Below, one piece after another: positions 10,001 through 16,668 of a stretch of DNA of 19,169 nucleotides. The notes beneath the pieces were generated by a model that saw only the letters and a list, made by a program, of their open reading frames with translations, did no database searches and had not been told where the DNA came from. Source of the stretch: CAYPCH01 sp964409165 (GTDB lineage: Bacteria > Bacillota > Clostridia > Acetivibrionales > Acetivibrionaceae); NCBI GenBank assembly GCA_964409165.1, contig CAYPCH010000072.1, forward strand, positions 1 to 19,169. Reading direction: 5' to 3'. Made by a program: the position numbers and the translations under genes. Positions within the stretch are counted from its first letter, which is position 1. Every line of letters starts with the position of its first letter.

Positions 10001-12156
10001 TCTATGAAATATTCAGTTTCACTTAGGCCTATTGCTATAGCGCCAAGATTCACAGATGTAGATGATGTTTTTTTGGCGTATATTGCCATAGGCTCAGTTG
10101 TCAGGTTATTTCCACCAGTTAATATTTCGCCATCAATGGTTATAGTAAAATCAGTAATATCTTCACCTATACCTGAACCGCCATATCCCAATTTGGCAAA
10201 AGCCTTCTGGCCATAAATATATACAGACTCTGCTACTGTTACATTCGCAGGTACATTGTTAAGAGTGAAGTATACCGAATCACTTACTGTAATTCCATCT
10301 CTAAATGTTTCTTCCTGTAACGACAAACCAATTAAAAATCCATCGAGATACTCTTCCCTAATTTCAGTTACTAACTCTGCCACTACAGCTGGTGATGCTA
10401 AAGGTGTTGGTGATATAGCAGGTGTTGTAGTAGGCGGTGTTATAGGTGCTGTTGTAGTAGGTGGTGTAGTAGGTGGTGTAGTAGGTGCTGTTGTAGTAGG
10501 CGGTGTTGTAGTAGGTGTTGATGTAGCTGATGTTGTGGTTGCTGTTGGTGTTGGTGATGTAGCTGGTGTTGTAGTTATTGTTGTGCTTGGTTTTGGTGTT
10601 GATACGCTTCCGCCACCTCCTCCACTTGAACCGCCAGCTGTAGTCTCTGTTGGTGTAGTGTTGCTACCAATCGTATCTCCTCCTACTGTACCAGATCCAT
10701 TGTTGCCAACAACTACACTCTCAGGTTTCTTTTCTATACTTACATCAGCTGCATTAATCGTTGCTTTGGCAATATTTCCATTTCCAGTCACTTTTATTTT
10801 AGCATCAATAGTTATTTCTGTTACATTAGCTCCTTCAGCAACATTTACATTTGTGTCACTTGCGCCTGCAAGAATCTTAACATTGTCTATTATTCCTTCA
10901 ATATTCAGGTCAATTTTTGAAAAGATATCAACAACATTGACAACAACATCTTTAAAAACATTAACTACGGATGCAGTTGCAGGAGCTTTTACGTCTAATT
11001 TTTGGACAGTTCCACCTTTAAGATTAACTTCTGTCTTAACATCTATTGACAGGGTTTGAATAGTTCCTTTTAAAAGGTTTAACTTTGAGCCTTCAGTATT
11101 AATTGAGACATCTCCAAATTCCCCTTCAAGTTCCACATCATCTGCATCTTTAGCAAAAACATTTTTATTCATCACTACTGAGACAGATACTTCTCCGAAA
11201 CCTTTTCCGTGCAAATCGCTTTCCTGAAGCTTTGCAGGTGATTTGACATCCACTTTGGCAATTTCAGTTGACCCTTGCGCTACGATTCTTACTTTTTTAT
11301 TAATGCTTTTTTTATTAACAACAATTCCGCCATTTACTCGGGAGTTGTTTAGTATAATACTATTAGAGCCACCGCCCTTCACAATGGTCTTGCCTTTTAC
11401 AGTCACATTATCAAGAGTTACATCTCCTTCACCAATACCTTGGGCAAGATAGAGATCGCCTTCTATCTCCATATTTTTCAAGGTAACATCAGGAGTATTT
11501 ACAACTAAATTTCCTTTGACAGAGTTTGTAAATTCGCCTTTGTTTTTTATAAGAGTTCCCATAATATTGTTTATCATCGCAACAGCTTCAGCTCTGGTTA
11601 TTTTGTCAGACGGAGCAAAGTTGTTGTCAGCTCTTCCTTTTATGTAACCTTTTTTAAACAGGGAATTCACAGCCTTTTGTGCCCATGAAGAAATTTTGCC
11701 TGAATCTTTAAATCCGCTTGAAGGGGCATCTCCATGAGCCTCCAGCTCAAATGCGCTAAAAAGCACAACTGATGCTTCCTGCCGGGTAATATAATCATCA
11801 GGTTTAAACTTTCCATCACCGTACCCGCTTATCATGCCAGCTTCTACAGCTTTCAAAACATCTTCCTTGTACCACGCGTTTTCAGGGACATCAATAAATG
11901 AAGAACTTGACATTTCAATAAGTCTTAGCACTCTGTTGACAAAAGCAATAAACTCAGCCCTTTTCACAGGATTATCCGGTCTGAACGAGTTGTCCTCATA
12001 ACCGTCAATAAGATCCTGCTCCATCCAGCTTGCAATAACTTCCTGTGCCCAATGGGAATCAATATCAGGCGCCTTTGCACTTATACAAACAGCATTTGAC
12101 ATAAGAAAAACAAGTGCAATGAAAATACCAAGAATCCTTCGAATCGTTTTTTGCAT
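7099..12156 (-). CDS. Secreted SLH-domain surface protein with Big_2 and CBM-like domains
   Basis: This 1685-residue exported protein is probably held on the wall by three SLH domains. Order: signal peptide (1-29, AKA cleavage site); SLH units at about 30-75, 88-140 and 148-202, each with a (T/K)R-x-E-type signature, which bind pyruvylated secondary wall polymer; a Val/Asn-rich repetitive region (about 210-490) that looks like a beta-solenoid; a Gly run then a Thr/Pro linker (about 505-591), likely glycosylated; a degenerate duplicated beta module; a Big_2 Ig-like domain (about 925-998) with WTSSN and AGTAIITA motifs; and two related jelly-roll-like C-terminal domains (about 1342-1510 and 1515-1685), each opening with a (Y)xFND..MGW motif as in some carbohydrate-binding modules. 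No catalytic domain is recognised. AGGAGG (12163-12168) sits six bases from the ATG. A role in binding glycan or substrate at the surface is inferred. Confidence 0.9.
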   Translation of the reverse strand: MQKTIRRILGIFIALVFLMSNAVCISAKAPDIDSHWAQEVIASWMEQDLIDGYEDNSFRPDNPVKRAEFIAFVNRVLRLIEMSSSSFIDVPENAWYKEDVLKAVEAGMISGYGDGKFKPDDYITRQEASVVLFSAFELEAHGDAPSSGFKDSGKISSWAQKAVNSLFKKGYIKGRADNNFAPSDKITRAEAVAMINNIMGTLIKNKGEFTNSVKGNLVVNTPDVTLKNMEIEGDLYLAQGIGEGDVTLDNVTVKGKTIVKGGGSNSIILNNSRVNGGIVVNKKSINKKVRIVAQGSTEIAKVDVKSPAKLQESDLHGKGFGEVSVSVVMNKNVFAKDADDVELEGEFGDVSINTEGSKLNLLKGTIQTLSIDVKTEVNLKGGTVQKLDVKAPATASVVNVFKDVVVNVVDIFSKIDLNIEGIIDNVKILAGASDTNVNVAEGANVTEITIDAKIKVTGNGNIAKATINAADVSIEKKPESVVVGNNGSGTVGGDTIGSNTTPTETTAGGSSGGGGGSVSTPKPSTTITTTPATSPTPTATTTSATSTPTTTPPTTTAPTTPPTTPPTTTAPITPPTTTPAISPTPLASPAVVAELVTEIREEYLDGFLIGLSLQEETFRDGITVSDSVYFTLNNVPANVTVAESVYIYGQKAFAKLGYGGSGIGEDITDFTITIDGEILTGGNNLTTEPMAIYAKKTSSTSVNLGAIAIGLSETEYFIDLFETIGETDSVIDDVSYEDFVLIKNYGTKEQTMINDIILTHCIDVDEFVNPFEYIIEIDESEGTSFEEGTYRLIFNKDGYEIVFTDIDGRYFEFTVSDESPYLSDREEQLTVTVNTKGLADGTPVRIYITDDSSELFSETGSIGSDTAQISFALPDTLQVGTYYYMYIEVDGLINYYGLSIVDPVDSISMVTGPGSDEIIEEMNITLEDETYHQLWTKISPETANQSPIAVVWTSSNISVAQVNENGFVTALDAGTAIITATSVYDETKSASCTVNVYPDNVLAIDTSDVFVSESEAGIIFTYTFEEAGFGDAISTPYYMDKNKSVITIGNETQTVSSSVYFKDVTISAEGTVVYANLGEVIENLGMSFIPEYIAFDLFGRFPVSGQSEVWHHNDNIYLSQDEMDILTPKADITILSATDSKIEFGISQSVYGEPDVVDSLSISDFMLIEGATNMIEGIQLSGPDAGTFNYTILPEEGSFFADGQYRLGFVKSGYLNDHYPFVIVTTAPVFNLNYPTSGEAQENGSKSVEALIMLDEASTVYYVGVENRASVPSASQIEAGKDSENIDALAKGSKAVTANVETSFAITFPADDTEYDIYFVAQDVAGNLSAVVKLDLRTPINVIKDYGFNDDTMGWEKGWGGAWGAQELTHSSDLGALAVDVNYTGGGWDETTFKTNVSGAWVANIDEITYDVYIPISCDGSILVRSDVAIEYDPQNIGSGITYTLSSQPTVTIGESQYKKISHTTIVPASIGTDSRNKSEINGFLISLIGKNATYSGPIYVDNFKVKDMPDNSPVIVKEYNFNDSTAMGWVYAWGTEVAIANSTAINEGVLELDFSGNTLTNAAIKNEIWKDNLDLAKANANEISYDLYIPNPSEFLGTLVVSASVTTNDDGYPTVELEEEYASYDVAQMNRITINGVEYAVINRNISLDAVTDKSKVVAVNISIKGNSNSYEGKLYIDDVQIKQ
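10382..10605 (-). repeat. Degenerate tandem repeat encoding the Thr/Pro linker
   Basis: The plus strand reads as repeated GTAGGTGGTG- and GTTGTAGTAGG-type units; read from the minus strand these encode runs of Thr and Pro (TTTPPTTTAP-like). This is the flexible linker between the N-terminal wall-anchoring half and the C-terminal modules of the SLH protein. Such coding repeats change length by slippage. Boundaries are approximate. Confidence 0.75.
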
Positions 12157-12167
12157 AAAGATCCTCC

Positions 12168-12196
12168 TAGTAAAAAAATTTGTAATACTTTTACTA
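12168..12196 (-). promoter_or_regulatory. Leader hairpin just before the SLH-gene ribosome binding site
   Basis: On the transcript, TAGTAAAA (12196-12189) and TTTTACTA (12175-12168) form an 8-bp stem around a 13-nt loop, ending at the edge of the AGGAGG site. A hairpin here could stabilise the mRNA of an abundant surface protein or tune initiation. It is AT-rich and weak. The rest of the gap (12197-12401) is very AT-rich; a TTGACA is present but has no properly spaced -10. Confidence 0.35.
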
Positions 12197-12401
12197 AAAC
12201 ACTGGTATAATGCACAAAAGATGCAGACTATGTTGTCAATTATTTTTGTTTTAAAATCCCCAATGAAACAAACCAGATAAAAAACTTACAGAAATGCTAA
12301 TCAATCAATTTTAAAAAAACATACTTCTTATAAATTATATCACCTTTTTAAAATATTTAAAATATATAATTTAAACTAAATAATAAGTTTTTTTCCATGC
12401 C

Positions 12402-13202
12402 TCATAAAGTTGGCGAATTTTCATCCGCCAACTTATCTTCATACTTCTTTATTATAATGTCGTATAAGCTTTTGCTGACTGTACCGGTAACCTTATAATC
12501 ATTTTCTTTCTGAAACTTTATCACGCTCTTTTTAAGGTTTTCACCAAACTTTCCACTAGGCCAGTCGTGAAAATATCCCAGTTTTTTTAAGGCCTTTTGT
12601 AGCCTTAATATGTCAGAACCGACATCACCGCTTTTTAATATTTTAAAGGTCTTGTTGTTCTGCACTATTGTGACAATGGTGCCGTGTGGAACTATGCTGT
12701 ACAATTCTTTGGCATTATCGCTCTTCATTCTTATACAGCCGTGGGAGGCGTTTTGCCTGCCTACAAACCAGGGATGTTTTGTGCCGTGTATTCCGTATTT
12801 ACCCCAGGGCACGTTAAGTCCCATCCATGAGCCTCCGAAGCCGCTTCCCCAATCAGCTTTGCTGATTATCTTCCAGGTGCCTTCCGGTGAAGGTGTTTCG
12901 GGTTTACCTCCGGATACCGGATAAGTGCCAATCAGTTCCCCGTCTTTAAATAAATACAACAATAAACTATCAAGATTAATATGTATATAATAACCTTTTT
13001 TTACTAAACTTGATAGTATGCTGTCGTCTGCAATAGTTTCGTTTTCTGATATTATGGAATCAAACTTTTCTGTTTGCTCAACAAATACTTCTTTGGAAGG
13101 GTGAAAATCATCCAGTATCAGGATATTGCTCCAGACATAAAAAGAGGCTAATATAATTACAAATATAGGCAGAGTCCATAACAATTTCTTATGCAAATCC
13201 AC
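12402..13202 (-). CDS. Membrane-anchored L,D-transpeptidase (YkuD) with peptidoglycan-binding domain
   Basis: It makes 3-3 peptide cross-links in peptidoglycan or attaches material to stem peptides, acting outside the membrane. It has 266 residues: one N-terminal transmembrane segment (about 7-30), a spacer, a YkuD catalytic domain (about 70-185) with IHGT (H139) and SHGCIRM (H154, catalytic C156, R158), and a C-terminal PG_binding_1 domain (about 190-255, DVGSDILRLQKALKKLGY). The catalytic residues are all present. The listed GTG start has AAGGTG only one base upstream; a TTG two codons later (13196-13194) has that site at seven bases and may be the true start. It is divergent from the aldolase gene and upstream of the SLH gene on the same strand, with a 245-nt gap. 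Confidence 0.9.
   Translation of the reverse strand: MDLHKKLLWTLPIFVIILASFYVWSNILILDDFHPSKEVFVEQTEKFDSIISENETIADDSILSSLVKKGYYIHINLDSLLLYLFKDGELIGTYPVSGGKPETPSPEGTWKIISKADWGSGFGGSWMGLNVPWGKYGIHGTKHPWFVGRQNASHGCIRMKSDNAKELYSIVPHGTIVTIVQNNKTFKILKSGDVGSDILRLQKALKKLGYFHDWPSGKFGENLKKSVIKFQKENDYKVTGTVSKSLYDIIIKKYEDKLADENSPTL
12407..12434. other. 9-bp hairpin over the end of the L,D-transpeptidase gene
   Basis: AAGTTGGCG (12407-12415) pairs with CGCCAACTT (12426-12434) around a 10-nt loop inside the last codons. In the minus direction it is not followed by a T-run, so it is a poor intrinsic terminator, but it may mark the transcript end or protect the 3' end. Confidence 0.35.
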
Positions 13203-13297
13203 TCACCTTAAAAAGTATATTAACTGATAAATTATATGAGAGACAGTGCTTGGACTATAATATAAACGGAAAATAAATATGGATTATTACAAAAGCG

Positions 13298-13326
13298 TTG
13301 ACACGAATTTGCCTGTATAACATAAT
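13298..13326 (+). promoter_or_regulatory. sigma-A promoter of the class II aldolase gene
   Basis: A perfect -35 TTGACA (13298-13303), a 17-nt spacer and -10 CATAAT (13321-13326, one mismatch to consensus) predict a start near 13333. It is the best promoter in the window and drives the gene that begins at 13398. Confidence 0.8.
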
Positions 13327-13334
13327 GATGTTAA

Positions 13335-13358
13335 AATTTAACTTAGATATGTTAAATT
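13335..13358. promoter_or_regulatory. 8-bp dyad, candidate operator in the aldolase leader
   Basis: AATTTAAC (13335-13342) and GTTAAATT (13351-13358) form a perfect inverted repeat with an 8-nt centre, at the predicted transcription start and upstream of the ribosome binding site. The position suits a repressor site for a sugar or metabolite regulator. The binding protein is unknown. Confidence 0.45.
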
Positions 13359-13397
13359 CGATAAAGATAGAGAATAGATGAAAAAGGGGAGTGTATT

Positions 13398-14033
13398 ATG
13401 TCGACAAAAGTGAAGGAAGAGATTATAACTGTGTCGAAGCTTATGTATGACAAAGGAATGGTTAACGCATATGAGGGAAATGTATCGATATTTGTAGGTG
13501 ATAGGGTTTATATAACTCCTAGCGGGATATGCAAGGGGTTTCTGACGGAAGATATGGTTGTTGTGACTGATATTGACGGAAATGTTATTGAAGGGATGTA
13601 CAAACCATCATCGGAAATAAAGCTTCATCTTGAAGCATATAAGAACAGGAGCAACGTAGGAGCTGTTGTTCATTCACATTCACCTTATGCGACTGCATTT
13701 GCAGTGGCTAATAAACCTATTGAAACAAAAGCATACTCTGAAGTGATAATGTTATATGAGAAAATACCTCTAGCGAAATATGGAAGCCCTTCAAGTGATG
13801 AAATATTTGAAGGCGTAAAAGAATACATAAAAGATTATGATATTATTCTTCTTGCAAATCATGGAGTGATGTCGGTAGGTAAAAATGCTTTTGAAGCGTT
13901 TTACAGAATGGAAGCTACTGAGAGTATTGCTAAAACCCTTTTAATGACTAAGTTATTAGGAGGAGAAAAGGAAATTCCGTATTATAAGATTGATGAACTG
14001 AATGAAATTAGAATGAAAAGAAAAAAGCGGTAG
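13398..14033 (+). CDS. Class II aldolase, L-fuculose-phosphate aldolase (FucA) type
   Basis: This zinc-dependent aldolase cleaves a phosphorylated ketose to dihydroxyacetone phosphate and an aldehyde in the cytoplasm. It has 211 residues. The zinc ligands fall at H92 and H94 (HSHSPYA) and H155 (ANHG), with the catalytic glutamate at E73 (PSSE), the same numbers as in E. coli FucA. GNVS (27-30) and TPSG (40-43) are phosphate-binding motifs. GGGGAG at 13386-13391 is six bases from the ATG. No fucose kinase, isomerase or transporter lies nearby, so fucose use is not supported by context. Clostridial stand-alone members may instead act on 5-deoxyribulose phosphate in salvage of 5'-deoxyadenosine. 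The fold and chemistry are secure; the substrate is not. Confidence 0.88.
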   Translation: MSTKVKEEIITVSKLMYDKGMVNAYEGNVSIFVGDRVYITPSGICKGFLTEDMVVVTDIDGNVIEGMYKPSSEIKLHLEAYKNRSNVGAVVHSHSPYATAFAVANKPIETKAYSEVIMLYEKIPLAKYGSPSSDEIFEGVKEYIKDYDIILLANHGVMSVGKNAFEAFYRMEATESIAKTLLMTKLLGGEKEIPYYKIDELNEIRMKRKKR

Positions 14034-14191
14034 CATTATTTTATGTAATAGTATGGCAATTAGAAAAAATTATATATTTATTTAAATTAGTATGATAATA
14101 TATTTATGTGGGAAAGGTACTCCTTTTATCCAGAAAGTCACATCAAAGAAGTAAATACTAGTTGTATAAATACTAAGCCGGGAGTGATATT

Positions 14192-15664
14192 ATGCAGTTT
14201 TTTGAAAGCCTGTGGCAGATGTTTTCCAGCTTGAACCCGTTAGGATTGGGGATAGTAATTATCATTGTAGTTGTTTTTATTTTTTCTTTCGTTATTAATT
14301 TTATTGTGCGCAAAAAATATATAATTATGCAGAATGACCTAGAGAGAGGCTATAACATGAAAGAGGAGAAGTTCAACACGGAACTCCTTAATAAAATAGT
14401 TGAATCGTATAAGAATACAGCTCTGGTCAATTATAACGAAGTTAACACCCAGGCAATAATTGAAAATTGGTTCAATGTGCGGCTCAGGACATTACTTATA
14501 TGTGAAAGGTTTGTAAAGCTTACGGTATCACTGCTTATTACACTTGGCCTTTTGGGTACATTCCTGGGATTAACCCTTGCCGTCAGCGAATTGGCAAGTG
14601 TGTTCAATAATATAAAAGATGCAGATTCATTTACCGAGGATCTGATAAGCATGCTGATACCTTCGGTTTACGGAATGGCTGTAGCCTTTATAACCAGTCT
14701 TTTCGGTATAGCCTGTTCGCTTGTGTTTTCCATTATGACTACCATTTACAGCGTTGAGGAAGCAAGGGAAACATTGATGGTAAGGATTGAAGAATACCTT
14801 GATAATAGTGTTTCACTTGTTATTGCCAAGGATAAGGAAACGGAATACACAATAATGAATAGGATACTTAAAGAGACCTTTATTGAATTCGGAGAGAAGA
14901 TAGAGAATACACTTAGGCAAACGGTTGAAAGCTTTGGAGACAAGTTGTCGAGGGTTGTAATGGAGGTAAACCTTTCTTCCAAAACTTTAGACGGTACAGT
15001 TGAGAAATTTGATACAGCGCTTAAGAATTTTGCAGAAAATATAAAAGACTTTACAGAGTTCAATGCAAACCTCAGAAATAATATTGAGAGGATGGATGTT
15101 AGCTTTATAAAGGTTACAGAAGCTCTTACAGACACCTCCAAAATAATAGTTGAGAACTATAACGGTATAGAAAACTTCACAAGAGATATAAAGAGTGCAA
15201 CCGAAGAGATCACTGAATATAACAAACAAGTTGTTCAGGATATAAGCAAGCTTGTCAATGAAGTTAAAACTACAGTGTCATCCATTAAGGAATTGGGCGA
15301 TGTAATTAAGAATGACTTGAGTGCAAGGACTGATGAAATTAAAGAATATCAGGACAAGTTCAATAGCTTGATGCTGAAATTGAGCGAAGAAATCAGCCTG
15401 TTAGGTAAAAAGACAACCGAAGCGTTTTCAGAAAGCCTTGAAGAAAGCGGCAAAGTGGTTGCCCAAAAAGTGGTTCAAAGTATGCAGGGTGTTATGAAGG
15501 ATATCCTTGAGCTAATGGACGACTTTAAAGAGAACGAGAAGATGCTGGCAAAAACAATAGTTATGCTTCCGGATCAGGTAATAACCTATAACGAAACGGC
15601 AGCAGTGCAGATGGGTAAGCAGCTTGATGAAGTTAAAAGGCTTTTCAGGAGTAAAAATGAATGA
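14192..15664 (+). CDS. MotA/ExbB/ZorA-like ion-channel subunit with long coiled-coil tail
   Basis: This is probably the membrane channel half of a stator-type motor powered by ion flow. It has 490 residues. TM1 lies at about 17-39. TM2 (about 106-130) carries the family signature LLGTFLGLT (120-128), and TM3 (about 157-187) carries PSVYGMAVAF; together these form the MotA_TolQ_ExbB core. From about 195 to 485 the protein is almost all predicted helix and coiled coil with no enzyme motif, a cytoplasmic tail like that of ZorA and unlike short ExbB or TolQ. GGGAG (14180-14184) is seven bases from the ATG. The next gene encodes its OmpA-domain partner 38 bases downstream. The upstream gap (14034-14191) is AT-rich with no clear promoter. 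It is not flagellar MotA by length or context; ZorA-like is the best structural label. Confidence 0.85.
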   Translation: MQFFESLWQMFSSLNPLGLGIVIIIVVVFIFSFVINFIVRKKYIIMQNDLERGYNMKEEKFNTELLNKIVESYKNTALVNYNEVNTQAIIENWFNVRLRTLLICERFVKLTVSLLITLGLLGTFLGLTLAVSELASVFNNIKDADSFTEDLISMLIPSVYGMAVAFITSLFGIACSLVFSIMTTIYSVEEARETLMVRIEEYLDNSVSLVIAKDKETEYTIMNRILKETFIEFGEKIENTLRQTVESFGDKLSRVVMEVNLSSKTLDGTVEKFDTALKNFAENIKDFTEFNANLRNNIERMDVSFIKVTEALTDTSKIIVENYNGIENFTRDIKSATEEITEYNKQVVQDISKLVNEVKTTVSSIKELGDVIKNDLSARTDEIKEYQDKFNSLMLKLSEEISLLGKKTTEAFSESLEESGKVVAQKVVQSMQGVMKDILELMDDFKENEKMLAKTIVMLPDQVITYNETAAVQMGKQLDEVKRLFRSKNE

Positions 15665-15702
15665 TACAAGGGTTCTTTCATAAACGATTGGGGTGAGGAT
15701 AT

Positions 15703-16668
15703 ATGAAAACAAAAAGGAGAAACTTTAAAAAGATAGGCGAAGAACCTAATTTCTGGCCATCTTTTACCGATGTAATGTCTACAATTGCCCTTGTGTTGTT
15801 TTTCCTTATGCTTCTGGCATATTTGCAAAATATATTAACCGGGAGCAATCTCGAACATAAAATAAAGCAGTTGGATGATACTCAAAAGCAGCTTGAGGCT
15901 GCAAACTTGGAACTAAGTAATGCGGAGAACGAACTAAGGCTTAAGAAAAACGATTTGGAGAAAACCATTGCAGAGGTTGAACGGGGCAATGTTGCTTTGA
16001 TGATTTCCCAGGAAGAGATTGAAAAGCAACGGGAAATTATTGCGATGAGCAACCAGGAATTGGGTAACCTCCGTACAAAGCTTGAAGATATTGCGCTATT
16101 CCGCGTTGATGTATTGAAGAAGGTGAAAGAGTCCATTGAAGAGCAACTGGGCAGGACAAATGACAGAGGTGAAAGTATTGTTACAATAGGTGATGACGCA
16201 AACATCATTATTAATGAGAGTCTGGTATTCGACTATAATTCCGATGAAGTAAAAACTGAGGGAAAGATACTCCTTGACCAGTTTGGTATAGCTTTTGAGA
16301 ATATACTCAAGGACAAGAACACAAGGGACTATATTGATTCAATCAATATTGAAGGCTATACGGATGATGTGGGAGATTCTTTCTACAACAGAGATCTTTC
16401 TACGAGAAGGGCTACATCTGTTCTGAACTATCTAATGAAATCGAACCCTGCGCTTGAAAAAAGTTATGGGGACTATTTTGCAGCTGTAGGATTCTCAAAA
16501 TTCAGACCTATTGACACAGGAAAATCTGAAGAAGCCCGGCGTAAAAACAGGAGAATCGAGATAACCATAGCTATTAAAGACTCAAGCATACAGCAGATGA
16601 TAAATGAGTATCTGGCGGAAACCGACGATATACTAAAAACCGTACAGGGTGATCAAGATGAACAATAA
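15703..16668 (+). CDS. MotB/ZorB-like OmpA-family stator subunit
   Basis: This 321-residue partner of the preceding channel protein should anchor the motor to peptidoglycan. A short cytoplasmic N-terminus leads to one transmembrane helix (about 24-46) preceded by PSFTDVMS; D23 matches the essential ion-binding aspartate of MotB and ZorB. A long coiled coil (about 48-130) follows, then an OmpA_C domain (about 155-300) with GYTDDVG (218-224), N229, LSTRRA (232-237) and the closing NRRIEI, the residues that grip diaminopimelate in peptidoglycan. The coiled-coil spacer is long for a ZorB and could let the domain reach through a thick Gram-positive wall. A GGGGTGAGG site sits 4-6 bases before the ATG. 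Its 3' end overlaps the TPR gene by 11 bases, so the two are translationally coupled. Confidence 0.88.
   Translation: MKTKRRNFKKIGEEPNFWPSFTDVMSTIALVLFFLMLLAYLQNILTGSNLEHKIKQLDDTQKQLEAANLELSNAENELRLKKNDLEKTIAEVERGNVALMISQEEIEKQREIIAMSNQELGNLRTKLEDIALFRVDVLKKVKESIEEQLGRTNDRGESIVTIGDDANIIINESLVFDYNSDEVKTEGKILLDQFGIAFENILKDKNTRDYIDSINIEGYTDDVGDSFYNRDLSTRRATSVLNYLMKSNPALEKSYGDYFAAVGFSKFRPIDTGKSEEARRKNRRIEITIAIKDSSIQQMINEYLAETDDILKTVQGDQDEQ

Noticed and set aside
10382..10605. Tandem repeats as a possible CRISPR array
   Set aside because: The units are short, in-frame coding repeats without unique spacers, and they encode a Thr/Pro linker.
10256..11059. A 267-codon open frame on the plus strand rich in Val and Gly
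   Set aside because: It is the antisense of the Thr/Pro linker and solenoid region of the SLH gene; its Val-Gly repeats follow from the minus-strand Thr/Pro codons. It lacks a convincing ribosome binding site.
12204..12239. TTGACA upstream of the SLH gene as a sigma-A promoter
   Set aside because: The nearest -10-like hexamers lie 21-23 nt away, outside the usual 16-18 nt spacing.
14113..14126. AAAGG-TACT-CCTTT as a terminator of the aldolase gene
   Set aside because: It is only a 5-bp stem, about 80 bases after the stop codon and too weak to call.
14192..16668. Flagellar motor genes motA and motB
   Set aside because: The channel subunit has a long coiled-coil tail and a three-TM ExbB/ZorA layout, and no flagellar or chemotaxis gene is nearby.
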